DNA of 64,000 nt from CBDCNH01 sp965219015 (GCA_965219015.1 CBDCNH010000013.1:496001-560000); one strand, 5' to 3'; counted from the first letter of the stretch, positions 51,795-60,371 are shown. The notes: generated by a model from the letters alone, not told the origin. Numbers and translations are program-made.

Positions 51795-52488
51795 CCTCGG
51801 TCTCCATCCAGGCCGCAAGGGCCGCGTTGGTCTCGGCGGGGCGCTCGAGCACCGGCAGGTGGCCCGCGCCCTCGATCACCACGAGCCGCGCCTGCGGCAT
51901 CGCCGCCGCCATCGCCCTGTGCCGGTCGTGCGGGCAGAGCCGGTCCTCGGCGCCCATCAGCACGAGCGCCGGCCGCCGGTAGCGCCCGAGCACGTCGAGC
52001 GCATCCGGTCGCGCGGCAAGCGCTGCCGATTGCGCCGCGAACACCGCCGGCCCGAGCCCCAGCGCCATGTCGAGGCAGATGTCGAGGATGGCGGCCTTGC
52101 CGGGACCGTCGGCGAGATACATCGGCTTCATCTCGTCGCGCATCACCGCGGCGAGCCCGCCCGCCAGCGCGCGCGCCACCTGCGGGCCGCGGCGGGCGGC
52201 GACCTCGGGCGTCTCGGGGAAGGGATTGGTGTCGAGGAGCGCCAGCCGCGCGACGCGCCCGGGCGCCTGCCGCACCACCTCCATCGCGACGATCCCGCCC
52301 ATCGAGAGCCCCGCGAGCGCGAACACCGGAGGCGCCGTCGCGAGCACCGCTTCGGCCAGACCACGCACGCTGTCCGAGCCGACGAGCGGCGCCAGCACCA
52401 GCGTCCGGGTCGCGGAGAAAGCGGCGACCTGCGGCCCGAAGAGCCGGGCGTCGCACATCATGCCGGGGAGGAGCACAAGCGGCGTCAA
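51784..52488 (-). CDS. alpha/beta hydrolase
   Basis: 234 residues, probably from a TTG overlapping the previous stop (TTGA). LVLLPGMMCDARLFGPQ (oxyanion region), LAGLSMGGIVAMEVV (nucleophile Ser in GLSMGG, near 75), GAEDRLCPHDRH (Asp) and EGAGHLPVLERP (His) complete the triad. It is likely an esterase or lactonase of the pathway. Confidence 0.85.
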   Translation of the reverse strand: MTPLVLLPGMMCDARLFGPQVAAFSATRTLVLAPLVGSDSVRGLAEAVLATAPPVFALAGLSMGGIVAMEVVRQAPGRVARLALLDTNPFPETPEVAARRGPQVARALAGGLAAVMRDEMKPMYLADGPGKAAILDICLDMALGLGPAVFAAQSAALAARPDALDVLGRYRRPALVLMGAEDRLCPHDRHRAMAAAMPQARLVVIEGAGHLPVLERPAETNAALAAWMETEDGS

Positions 52489-53606
52489 GAGGCCCGCCGC
52501 GCGCCTTCGGCGAGGGTGGCGAGCTTGGCCCAGGCGATCTCGGGATCGACCGCGCCGAAGCCCGCGAAGGTGCCGAAGCCGCAGTCCGAGCCCGCGATGA
52601 CGCGGTCGGCCCCGACGATGGCGGTGAACCGCCGGAGCCGTTCGGCCACGAGGTCGGGGTGCTCGACGAAGTTGGTGGTCGTGTCGACCACGCCGGGCAC
52701 GAGGATGCGGTCCTCGGGGATCTCCGCGCGGCGGTCGCGGAACACGGCCCATTCGTGGCCGTGGCGCGGGTTGGCGGTCTCGAAGAGGACGTAGCGCGCG
52801 CGCACCTTCATCAGCACCGGGAACACCTTCGCCATGTCGATGTCGCAGACATGCGGGCCCTCGTAGTTGCCCCAGCAGATATGGACGCGGACGTGCTCCT
52901 CGGGGATGCCGCGGAGCGCCTGGTTGAGCGCCTCGACATGGGTCTCGGCGATGCGGAGGAAGGCGGCGTCGTCGAGGTCCGCGAAGAGCATGTGGCGCGA
53001 GAGGGCGAGGTCGGGGCAGTCGACCTGCAGCTTGAGCCCGGACGCGACGATGCGGCGGTACTCGTCGCCCATCGCCTCGGCGAGGGCGGCGAGATAGGCC
53101 TCGCGCGTCGGGTAGTGCCGGTTCTGCAGGAAGAGCGCGATGACGCCGGGGGAGGCCGCGTTCATGAAGCCGCGCGTGGCTCCCGCCGCCGCCATGCCGG
53201 CGCGGAGGTTGCCGATGTCCGCCTCCAGCGCCGCGGCGCCCTTCGAGCGGACCTCGCCCGTGCACATCGGCCGCGCGTAGGTCGGCGTGCCGCCCTCGCG
53301 GGCGAGACGCGCGAGGAAGGTCGGGAAGAGCTTGAGGTCGGCGGGCGCGTTCCGCGGCCCGTCGCCCTCGAAGCCGGTGTAGCGGTCCTTGACGTAGGTG
53401 GCGTAGCTGATCTTCGACATCTCCCCGTCGGACACGACGTCGATCCCGGCCGCGACCTGCCGCGCCACCGCGTCGGCGACCGCTTGCGTCATGCAGGCAT
53501 CGAAGGCGGCGGGGTCGTAGGGCTCGCCGCGCTCGCGGGCGAAAAGGAAGTCGACGACGGCCTGGCTGCGGGGGAGCGAGCCGACATGGGTGGCGGGGAG
53601 GGGCAT
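52485..53606 (-). CDS. MetE C-terminal-like (cobalamin-independent methionine synthase family) protein
   Basis: 373 residues, only the C-terminal catalytic barrel of MetE. Zn ligands His242 and Cys244 (HICWGN), Glu276 (FETAN) and Cys342 (SDCGFG) are all present. The N-terminal half of true MetE is missing, so folate-dependent methionine synthesis is unlikely. Stand-alone members are thought to move methyl or alkyl groups to thiols, or to act on other substrates in catabolic clusters. HVGSLPRSQAV near the start is typical. A 226-base gap with two hairpins separates it from the cupin gene. Confidence 0.85.
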   Translation of the reverse strand: MPLPATHVGSLPRSQAVVDFLFARERGEPYDPAAFDACMTQAVADAVARQVAAGIDVVSDGEMSKISYATYVKDRYTGFEGDGPRNAPADLKLFPTFLARLAREGGTPTYARPMCTGEVRSKGAAALEADIGNLRAGMAAAGATRGFMNAASPGVIALFLQNRHYPTREAYLAALAEAMGDEYRRIVASGLKLQVDCPDLALSRHMLFADLDDAAFLRIAETHVEALNQALRGIPEEHVRVHICWGNYEGPHVCDIDMAKVFPVLMKVRARYVLFETANPRHGHEWAVFRDRRAEIPEDRILVPGVVDTTTNFVEHPDLVAERLRRFTAIVGADRVIAGSDCGFGTFAGFGAVDPEIAWAKLATLAEGARRAS

Positions 53607-53659
53607 CGACGGGTCTCCGGTTCGGGCGCGTTGGGCGGCGGCAGAGGTCGGCAAAGAAC

Positions 53660-53675
53660 GGCGGCTGTTGCCGCC
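53660..53675 (-). terminator. hairpin with TGTT loop
   Basis: GGCGGC-TGTT-GCCGCC, 6-base perfect stem, in the gap between the cupin and MetE-like genes. It may form, with the larger hairpin nearby, a pause or processing site in the operon mRNA. Confidence 0.4.
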
Positions 53676-53711
53676 ATTCGGAGCGCGCGGGTGCGCGCAA
53701 GGCTGATGCTG

Positions 53712-53735
53712 GGCGCGCGCGTGTTCGCGCGCGCC
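53712..53735 (-). terminator. strong 10-bp GC hairpin with TGTT loop
   Basis: GGCGCGCGCG-TGTT-CGCGCGCGCC, a perfect 10-base stem about 98 bases after the cupin stop. There is no T-run, so it may stabilise the upstream mRNA or attenuate, not fully terminate. Confidence 0.5.
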
Positions 53736-53832
53736 GGCGGGGCGCTCGCCGCCCCCGCACCCCCGGCACTGCTCTCCAGGTTTCTGGCGCAAGACAGGTC
53801 AGAGGCGCGTCGCGCCGGCGTGAGGTGGCGCG

Positions 53833-54828
53833 TCACGGCCGCCATGTCGCGCCGGCGGGATCGTCGGTGCCGACGACGTGGTAGAGGCTCGCCTCGCCCG
53901 ACATCGACGGCAGGGCGGCATGGGGCAGATCTGCCGGGACGCTCATCGTGTCGCCCGGCGCCAGAACCGCCTCGCCGCCGTCCCAGGCGACGCGCCAGTG
54001 CCCGCGCATCGGCATCAGCACCGAGGGGCGGTCGTGGGCGTGCGGCGCATCGGTCGCGGAGCTGCGTGTCAGGAGCGTGATCTCGAAGCCGGGCCGGTCG
54101 CGAAGCACGCCTTCGGCGCCGATCACGCGGGCGGGCGCGTCCTTGGCGAGCGCGACGAGATCCCAGTAGCGCGCGACGTGCCCCGGCACGACCTCGGCGG
54201 GCGCGGGCTCGGGATAGGCGGCGAGCTCGGCCTCGGTCAGGACCGGCATCGGTGTCGTGCCTTCGGGCAGAGACTGGCCCTTCTTGGTGTCGTAAAGCTT
54301 GCCGTTCGAGCCGAGCACCAGCCCGTGCGCGCGAGCGTCCTCGATCACCTGCGGCGCCCAGATCACGCCGCCGCCGGCGTCGTCGCCGCCGAGCACCGCC
54401 ATGATCATGCCGTAGTCGACCCCGACGTTCTCGAAGCCGCGGAAGATGCCCGTGGGGATGTTGATGATGTCGCCTTCCTCGAGGATCACCTCGCCGGCCT
54501 GGCCCCAGCGGCCCCAGAAGAACCTCCAGCGGCCCTTCAGCACGAAGAACACCTCCGCCGTGCGGTGGCTGTGGAGCGAGTTGCGGCAGTGCGGCGGCTG
54601 GCCCGCGGCGCCGATGTTGAAGCCGTGCGGCAGCGCGATGTGGACGTGCTGGTCGGGGCTTTCGGACACGCCGCCGCCGATGATGGTGAAGTTCTCCTTC
54701 TGGTCGCTGCCGGGCGTGTGCGCGTCGATGAAGGCGGTCTTGCAGGGCCGGAGCTCGCCGTAGCGGACGATGCGGGCCGCCATCTCGGCGGCGGTCACGC
54801 TGGCACGGGCGGGGGCGAGGGTGTTCAT
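53833..54828 (-). CDS. double-cupin domain protein, paralogue of the gene at 104
   Basis: 331 residues with two cupin halves. The first has HSHRTAEVFFVLKGRWRFFW (about 84-103) and GDIINIPTGIFRGFENVG; the second has APHAHDRPSVLMPMRGHWR and PGDTMSVPADLPHA, with His residues kept in both, unlike the left-hand paralogue whose second half is degraded. AAAGGAACC precedes the ATG, which overlaps the DUF6653-type gene. Likely a metal-dependent oxygenase or isomerase on a pathway intermediate; reaction unknown. Confidence 0.82.
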   Translation of the reverse strand: MNTLAPARASVTAAEMAARIVRYGELRPCKTAFIDAHTPGSDQKENFTIIGGGVSESPDQHVHIALPHGFNIGAAGQPPHCRNSLHSHRTAEVFFVLKGRWRFFWGRWGQAGEVILEEGDIINIPTGIFRGFENVGVDYGMIMAVLGGDDAGGGVIWAPQVIEDARAHGLVLGSNGKLYDTKKGQSLPEGTTPMPVLTEAELAAYPEPAPAEVVPGHVARYWDLVALAKDAPARVIGAEGVLRDRPGFEITLLTRSSATDAPHAHDRPSVLMPMRGHWRVAWDGGEAVLAPGDTMSVPADLPHAALPSMSGEASLYHVVGTDDPAGATWRP

Positions 54829-55358
54829 GGGGCGGTTCCTTTCGGGGCGGTGAAGCCGGGGTCGCGGAGCGGCACGCCGGGCGGCGCGCCGGTCAGGTCG
54901 GCATGGACCCAGACCATGCGGTCGATGAACCACATCTTGCCGCCGACGGCGAGGGCGAGGCCGAGAAGGGTCGCGGCGGGAGCGAGCGCCGCGAGGCCGA
55001 GCGCGAGGGGAACGAGGCCGAGCGCCGCGGCGAAAGCAAGGCGCATGGCCGCGCGACGGTGGTGCGGCGGCACCGCGGTGCCCATGCTGAGGTAGAGCCG
55101 CTCGCCGAGGACGCCGCGGCTGATCCACGCGCCGAAGTCGGTCGGTGGCGGGAACGCGCGCGGGTTGGCGAAGGTCCATGCGACGAGCGCCGTCGCGAGG
55201 AGGCCGGCGCCCGTCCAGCCGATCCAGACGCGCGACCAGGCCGCGAGGGCAAACCCCGGCAGGATGGCGAAGCGCGTCCAGCCGCTCCAGGGGTTTGCGT
55301 GCCGAAGCCAGGTCGCGTCGGTCATGCGCATGAGGCGGGCGGCGGCGGCGAGGGACAT
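54825..55358 (-). CDS. membrane protein of DUF6653 type
   Basis: 177 residues with two hydrophobic pairs (about 31-60 and 105-142). RHANPWSGWTRFAILP near residue 19, SRGVLGERLYLS and GKMWFIDRMVWVHAD are features I recall for DUF6653. Function unknown. It starts two bases after the stop of the upstream secreted protein; an internal ATG at codon 12 is an alternative start. Confidence 0.65.
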   Translation of the reverse strand: MSLAAAARLMRMTDATWLRHANPWSGWTRFAILPGFALAAWSRVWIGWTGAGLLATALVAWTFANPRAFPPPTDFGAWISRGVLGERLYLSMGTAVPPHHRRAAMRLAFAAALGLVPLALGLAALAPAATLLGLALAVGGKMWFIDRMVWVHADLTGAPPGVPLRDPGFTAPKGTAP

Positions 55359-55359
55359 G

Positions 55360-55863
55360 TCAGTCGACGATCTGCGGCACGAGGGTGGCGAGCGCCGCCG
55401 CTCCGAGCGCCGCCGCGGTGGCGGGGTCCGGCGCGATGGCGCGGATGACGAGGAGGTCGCCGTCCTCGTAGAGCGTCTGCGTCTCGAGAGCGCTCGCGTC
55501 GAGGGCGACGCGCGACAGGAAGCCGACCGCGCCGCCGGCGTCGCGGCGCTCGATGCCCTTGCAAAGGGCGGACGGCGAATCGCGCGCCTTGCAGAGGGCG
55601 AACATCGTCTCCGCTGTGGTCGCGCCGGCGCGGATGCGGCCCTCGGTGCCGTCGGTGCTGCGAAGCACGTGAATGTCGACGGTGGTGATCTCGGCGCATT
55701 CGATGCAGAGGAGCGTGAGCCGGTCGGGCTCGGCCTTTCGGACGAACCTGCCGCCAGGAAGCGGTGCGGTTTCGGTATCGAGGGTGGTGAGGTCGCGCGT
55801 GCGGAACCCCTCGGCGGCGGCCGGGGTGGCGAGGAGGACGGCGAGAAGCGTGGCGCGGAGCAT
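55360..55863 (-). CDS. secreted hypothetical protein with conserved Cys pairs
   Basis: 167 residues: signal peptide (RATLLAVLLATPAAAEG), then a small mixed domain with LLCIECAEITTVD and two further Cys (FALCKARD, ALCKGIERRD), enough for two disulfides or a metal site. I do not recognise the family. The operon position suggests a periplasmic accessory or binding role. Confidence 0.6.
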   Translation of the reverse strand: MLRATLLAVLLATPAAAEGFRTRDLTTLDTETAPLPGGRFVRKAEPDRLTLLCIECAEITTVDIHVLRSTDGTEGRIRAGATTAETMFALCKARDSPSALCKGIERRDAGGAVGFLSRVALDASALETQTLYEDGDLLVIRAIAPDPATAAALGAAALATLVPQIVD

Positions 55864-55866
55864 GGC

Positions 55867-56835
55867 TCAGCCTCGGTGCAGCAGGATCTGTCGCCAGATC
55901 GCGGTTTCGTCGTAGAGGGTGAACTCGCGGCGGAGCCCGCGGGGGCCGAACTCGGCGTGCGTCATCCCCATGACGTGGACCTCGGCGCCCGAGGGCGGAC
56001 CGAAGCGGCCGAACCCGTCGTGCCGGCCGTCGAGGCTCCAACGTACGGCGGCGCGGTCGGGCTCTCCTTGATCGGCGCGGCCGATGACGTGGTGGACGGC
56101 GAAGGCGGCCGACGGGAAGGCGGCGCGGAGTCCCATCCAGGCGCGGTCGGCAAAGTCCCAGGACCAGCCGCCGCGCCCGCCCGGATGCTCGGCGCGGACG
56201 GCACGGTCGTACGTTCGCGGGATGACGGCGAAGTCCTTGCCCATGATGGCGCCGAGGATGCCGGCGAGCTCGGCGCCGCGCGGATGGTCGTTGCCGCGGC
56301 CCGTGTAGCGGCCCGGCACGTCGTCGGCGGGGCGGAACGGACGGCGGGCGTGCTCCGCGCCGCCCTCGGCGGCGATGCGGTCGCGCACGAAGGCCTCGGG
56401 GTCGAGCCCGAGCTGCAGGAGCACGCCGGAGCCGTCGCGCACCAGCCATTCGTCGTAGATCGCATTGTCCTTCGCGGCGCAGTCGGCGATGGCGCGGACG
56501 CTGAAGCGCCGGCCGGTCGGCGGCCCGTAGGCGCCGTGGCCGAGATGCGTGCCCATGCTGACGATGCGGTGCGAGGAGAGGTACCCGGCGTGCGCGTCGC
56601 CGGACCAGATCACGTCCTCGCCGAGAAGCTGGCGGTCGGGGAACTCGGCGAGCGTCGCCATCGTGTCGTCGATCGTGCGCTCGTTGCCCTGCACGATCCC
56701 TGCCGGCAGCCGCACGATGACATCGGGCGCGTAGTAGCGATGGAGCGTGGCGAGGCCGCGGTCCTCCCAGATCTCGCGGGTGATCTTCAGGATGTAGTCG
56801 GGGAGGTCGGCGAACTCGGGGTCGAAGCCCTGCAT
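55867..56835 (-). CDS. double SnoaL-like (NTF2 fold) protein A
   Basis: 322 residues built of two NTF2/SnoaL-type halves (about 10-150 and 190-315). The first half has DYILKITREIWEDRGLATLHRYY and LLGEDVIWSGD; the second ends HVMGMTHAEFGPRGLRREF and DETAIWRQILL. The neighbour upstream is a clear paralogue, so the pair arose by tandem duplication. SnoaL folds bind hydrophobic or polar small molecules and catalyse isomerisation, aldol cyclisation or dehydration; the reaction here is unknown. Confidence 0.8.
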   Translation of the reverse strand: MQGFDPEFADLPDYILKITREIWEDRGLATLHRYYAPDVIVRLPAGIVQGNERTIDDTMATLAEFPDRQLLGEDVIWSGDAHAGYLSSHRIVSMGTHLGHGAYGPPTGRRFSVRAIADCAAKDNAIYDEWLVRDGSGVLLQLGLDPEAFVRDRIAAEGGAEHARRPFRPADDVPGRYTGRGNDHPRGAELAGILGAIMGKDFAVIPRTYDRAVRAEHPGGRGGWSWDFADRAWMGLRAAFPSAAFAVHHVIGRADQGEPDRAAVRWSLDGRHDGFGRFGPPSGAEVHVMGMTHAEFGPRGLRREFTLYDETAIWRQILLHRG

Positions 56836-56838
56836 GGT

Positions 56839-57825
56839 CTACCCCGTCGCGAGGAGGATCTGCTTCCAGATCGCGGTTTCGTCGATGAGCGCCCATTCGC
56901 GGCGGAGGCCCCAGGGGCCGAACTCGGCGTGGCTCATGCCCATCACATGCACCGTCGCCCCCGTCGGGCGGCCGAACATGCCCCAGCCGGCGTGCTTGCC
57001 GTCGAGCGACCACCGGAGGGCGGCACGCGGCGGCATCAGGGGGTCGTCGCGGCCGATGACGTGGTGAAGGGTGAACGCGGCATCGGGGAACGATGCGCGC
57101 AGGCCCGTCCAGAAGCCGTCGGCGTCGGCGGGACCGTGGCCGTCGCGCCCGCCCGCGTAGTGGAGCTCGCAGGCGCGGTCGTAGGTCTCGGGGATGACCG
57201 CGAGGTCGGCGGCCATGATGCGCCCGAGGATGTCGGCGTAGCGCGCGCCCCAAGCGTCGTCGTTGCCGCGGCCGTCGTAGGGGCCGGGGCGGTCGCGCGC
57301 GGGGGTGAAGGGCCGGACGCAAGCCTCGGGGCCGCCTTCGCGCGCGATGAGGTCGCGGGTCCAGTCCACCACGTCGAACCCGAGCTGGCGCACGACGGCG
57401 CCCTGGTCGCGCACCAGCCATTCGTCGGTGACCCGGTCATCGGCGATCGCGCAGTCGGCGAGGATGCGGTAGCCGACACGACGGCCGGTCGGCGCCCCGT
57501 AGACGCCGGCGCGGGTGTGCGTCGCGGTGCAGTAGAGCCGGTGCGAGGAGAGGTAGGCGTCGCTCGCGGGGGTGGCGCGCGCGGGGTCGTCGCACCAGAT
57601 CACGTCCTCGCCGAGGAGCGCGCGGTCCGGGAACTCGTGCAGCGTCGCGAGCGTCGCGGCGATCACGCCTTCGTTGCCCGCGACGATGGAGGCGGGCGAG
57701 CGCACGAGGAGGCCCGGCGCGTAGCGGTGCGTCAGCGTGGCGATGCCGCGGTCCTCCCAGATCTCGCGGGTGATGCCGATGATGAAGTCGGGCACGTCGC
57801 GCCACTTCGGGTCGAAGCCCTTCAT
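56839..57825 (-). CDS. double SnoaL-like (NTF2 fold) protein B
   Basis: 328 residues, the same two-half layout as protein A: DFIIGITREIWEDRGIATLTHRY and LLGEDVIWCDD in the first half, HVMGMSHAEFGPWGLRREW and DETAIWKQILL at the end. An insertion of six residues (DDPARATPASDAYLSSH region) distinguishes it from A. Its ATG overlaps the LacI regulator stop (ATGA), so regulator and SnoaL genes are co-translated. The two proteins may form a heteromer. Confidence 0.8.
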   Translation of the reverse strand: MKGFDPKWRDVPDFIIGITREIWEDRGIATLTHRYAPGLLVRSPASIVAGNEGVIAATLATLHEFPDRALLGEDVIWCDDPARATPASDAYLSSHRLYCTATHTRAGVYGAPTGRRVGYRILADCAIADDRVTDEWLVRDQGAVVRQLGFDVVDWTRDLIAREGGPEACVRPFTPARDRPGPYDGRGNDDAWGARYADILGRIMAADLAVIPETYDRACELHYAGGRDGHGPADADGFWTGLRASFPDAAFTLHHVIGRDDPLMPPRAALRWSLDGKHAGWGMFGRPTGATVHVMGMSHAEFGPWGLRREWALIDETAIWKQILLATG

Positions 57826-58835
57826 GCGGCCCTCCGGGTCGAGCCTCGGACCACGAGGGCGCCCGGCAGGCGGACGCTGTGCGGGCCGGCGGCGCGGCCC
57901 TCGATCCGGTCGAGGAGCGTCGCCACGGTCTCGGCGACCATCCCGGCGATCGGCTGGCAGAAGCTGGTGAGATCGTAGGCGGGCCAGGCGGCAGGCGCGG
58001 CGTCGTCGAAGCCCGCGACCGCCACGTCGGCGGGGACGCGCAGGCCAAGATCAAAGCGCAGCACGTCCATCACCGCGAGCGCCATGTGGTCGTTGGCGAC
58101 GAACACGGCTTCGGGGCGGTCAGGGCCTTCGAACATCGCACGTGCGGCCGCCGCGGCGCGCGGCTGCTCGTAGCCGCCGTCGCCCCATGCCGCGAGCGTG
58201 AGCCCCGCGGCCGCGAGCCCGGTGCGGAAGCCCGCCTCGCGGTCGCGTTGCGTCGAGGCGCCGGCGAAGCCCGCGATGTAGCCGATGCGCCGGGCTCCGG
58301 TGGCGGCGAGATGGGCGGCGACGGTGGCGCCGCCGGCATGGTTGTCGGTGGTGACGCAGGAGAGCCGGGCGTCGTCCTGGTCGCGGTTGAAGAGCACCAC
58401 CGGGATGCCCGCGGCGGCGCAGTGCCCGGCCAGGACCGACGACATCGACACCGAGGCGAGGATCAGCCCGTCGACCTGGTAGTCGAGGATCTCGCGCATC
58501 ACTTGGCCCACGTCGCCGGTCGTCGGCTGCGCCATGAACATCAGCACGTGGTAGCCGCGCGCCTGCAGCGCGACGGACAGCCGCTCGACGGCGTCGGCGT
58601 AGAAGACGTTGCCGAAATAGGCGACGACGAGCCCGATGATGCGCGAGCGCCCGGTGATGAGCGACCGCGCGAGCGCGTTCGGGCGGTAGCCGAGCGCGTC
58701 GGCGGCGGCGCGCACCTTGAGCGCGGTCGCGGCCGACGCGGAGGCGCCGGGGGTGAAGACGCGGCTGACGGCGGACTGGCTGACGCCCGCCTCGCGGGCG
58801 ACCTCGGCGGCGGTGACGCGGGACGCGGGCTTCAT
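57822..58835 (-). CDS. LacI-family transcriptional regulator
   Basis: 337 residues. The DNA-binding head is VTAAEVAREAGVSQSAVSRVF (about 6-26) with ALGYRPNALARSL as the hinge; the rest is a sugar-binding-protein fold (VDGLILASVSM, VFVANDHMALAVMDVL, AVAGFDD). The likely operator is upstream in the 139-base gap 58836-58974, where I see no clean palindrome. It probably controls the surrounding operon in answer to its substrate. In-frame starts further upstream are less likely. Confidence 0.88.
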   Translation of the reverse strand: MKPASRVTAAEVAREAGVSQSAVSRVFTPGASASAATALKVRAAADALGYRPNALARSLITGRSRIIGLVVAYFGNVFYADAVERLSVALQARGYHVLMFMAQPTTGDVGQVMREILDYQVDGLILASVSMSSVLAGHCAAAGIPVVLFNRDQDDARLSCVTTDNHAGGATVAAHLAATGARRIGYIAGFAGASTQRDREAGFRTGLAAAGLTLAAWGDGGYEQPRAAAAARAMFEGPDRPEAVFVANDHMALAVMDVLRFDLGLRVPADVAVAGFDDAAPAAWPAYDLTSFCQPIAGMVAETVATLLDRIEGRAAGPHSVRLPGALVVRGSTRRAA

Positions 58836-58974
58836 GACCGGGCGTCCGAGCCGCCGGGCGCGGGTGCCTCTCCGCACCGGGCGACCGGGACCGCAGGCGC
58901 CTTCCCGGAACCCCGCCCGGCCCCGCACGCGGGCCAGCGCGGACCGGCCGCGGGGCGCGAGGCCGCAACGGGCG

Positions 58975-59739
58975 TCATTGCGCTGTCCATCCGCCGTCGA
59001 CCATCAGCGACGAGCCCGTGACGAGGGCGGCGGCATCGGAGGCGAGGTAGACCACGGCGCCCATGATGTCTTCGACCGTGCCGGCGCGGCCGAGGGCGAT
59101 GCGGTCGGCGATCCAGGCGGCGCGCGACGGGTCGGCGAAGGTGGGCTCGGTCAGGGGCGTGCGGATGAACGTGGGGCAGAGCGTGTTGACGCGGATGCCG
59201 TGCCGTCCCCATTCGAGCGCCATCGCCTTGGTGAAGCCCTCGACGGCGTGCTTCGTCGCGGCGTAGACGGCGCGGTCGGGTCCGCCGACGTGGCCCATCT
59301 GGCTCGAGACGGTGACGATCGAGCCGGGACGGCCTGCCGCGATGAGGCCGCGCGCCACCGCCTGCGCGAGGAAGTACGCGCCGCGGACGTTGAGCGCGGT
59401 CACGGCGTCGTAGTCGGCAGGCTCGGTCGCCTCGGCGGGCGCATGGCGCGCCGCGCCGGCGCTGTTGACGAGCACGTCGAACGGGCCTGCGCGCGCGACG
59501 GCTTCGGTGGTGGCCGCGATGTCGGCCACGTCGAGCACGAGCGCCGCGGCGGCGTGGCCCGCGGCGCGCATCGCGGCCACCGCCGCGTCGAGCCGGGCGG
59601 CGTCGCGGGCGGCCATCGTGACGTGCGCGCCCTGCTCGGCGAGCGCCGCTGCGGCGCCGAGGCCGATGCCGGAGGAGGCGCCCGTGACGAGCGCACGGCG
59701 GCCGTCGAGCCGGAACGACGGCGTGCGCGGCAGCCTCAT
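58975..59739 (-). CDS. short-chain dehydrogenase/reductase
   Basis: 254 residues. Cofactor motif TGASSGIG at 19-26, NSAGAARHA, Ser145/146 and the YAATK catalytic pair (Tyr159, Lys163); DVAD-like LVLDVAD suggests NAD(P) preference is not certain. C-terminal SSLMVDGGWTAQ is typical. Next to an HpsN-like gene it could be an HpsO/HpsP-type dehydrogenase acting on dihydroxypropanesulfonate, but any C3-C6 polyol is possible. ATGA overlap with the upstream gene. Confidence 0.88.
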   Translation of the reverse strand: MRLPRTPSFRLDGRRALVTGASSGIGLGAAAALAEQGAHVTMAARDAARLDAAVAAMRAAGHAAAALVLDVADIAATTEAVARAGPFDVLVNSAGAARHAPAEATEPADYDAVTALNVRGAYFLAQAVARGLIAAGRPGSIVTVSSQMGHVGGPDRAVYAATKHAVEGFTKAMALEWGRHGIRVNTLCPTFIRTPLTEPTFADPSRAAWIADRIALGRAGTVEDIMGAVVYLASDAAALVTGSSLMVDGGWTAQ

Positions 59740-60371
59740 GCGGCCCACGCCAGCGCGAGGCCGCGGAAGGGCGGGAACCCCGCGTAGCCCGCCGCGCGAC
59801 CCGCGGGAGGCGTGGCGCCCGCGGCGAGGAGCGTGCCGCGCGGGGCGACGTAGGAGGTGATCCGCCGCCGCGGCGCCTCGTGCCAGCCGATGTTGAACGC
59901 AGCACCGATCGGGAAGAAGCCGATCTCCGAGAAGGGCAGGTGGTCGTGGAGCCACCAGGCGAGGTCGCGCCAGTCGCGGCCCGCCGGGAAGCCGGCGGCG
60001 AACCACGGGACGACGATGCAGGCCGTAGCGCCCATCCGGCCCGCGGCGTCGCGGCGGTCCCAGACGTGGCGCGCGGCGGCGGCCTCGGTGCGGGCGCAGT
60101 TCATGCCGCGCGCGTTGCCGAAGGCGTTGACCGCGGCCGAGCGGTAGGCGCCGCGCACCATCACCGGCCCGAAGGTCTCGACGATGGGATCGAGGAGGTC
60201 GGTCGCGAGCCGCGTCCCCGCCGCGATGGCGAGGTCGGGGTCGTCGGGGATGTTCGGCAGGCCGTGCAGCGCCGCGATCTCGGAATGGAGGAACGTCCGC
60301 ATCTGGAAGTGCCGCGAGAGCTGCACGCGGCCGAGCGCCTCGAGCCCGCGCAGGCTCGCGGGCCGTCTCAC
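59736..60371 (-). CDS. M15-like (D-Ala-D-Ala carboxypeptidase fold) protein
   Basis: 211 residues from a GTG overlapping the HpsN-like stop (GTGA). LSRHFQMRTFLHSEIAALHG (about 18-37), LDPIVETFGPVMVRGAYRS and later FNIGWHEAP resemble M15/DUF882-like peptidases. Candidate metal ligands are His102, Asp105 or Asp108, and His164. It has no signal peptide, so a role in peptidoglycan is doubtful; a cytoplasmic amidase on a pathway intermediate is possible. Confidence in the family is moderate. Confidence 0.6.
   Translation of the reverse strand: MRRPASLRGLEALGRVQLSRHFQMRTFLHSEIAALHGLPNIPDDPDLAIAAGTRLATDLLDPIVETFGPVMVRGAYRSAAVNAFGNARGMNCARTEAAAARHVWDRRDAAGRMGATACIVVPWFAAGFPAGRDWRDLAWWLHDHLPFSEIGFFPIGAAFNIGWHEAPRRRITSYVAPRGTLLAAGATPPAGRAAGYAGFPPFRGLALAWAA

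Noticed and set aside
55165..57978. Plus-strand 937-codon ORF opposite the SnoaL genes
   Set aside because: Shadow of the minus-strand genes, which have overlapping starts and stops and clear protein motifs.
58836..58974. LacI operator palindrome
   Set aside because: The gap is GC-rich with several partial inverted repeats, but none has the usual central CG with symmetric AT arms.
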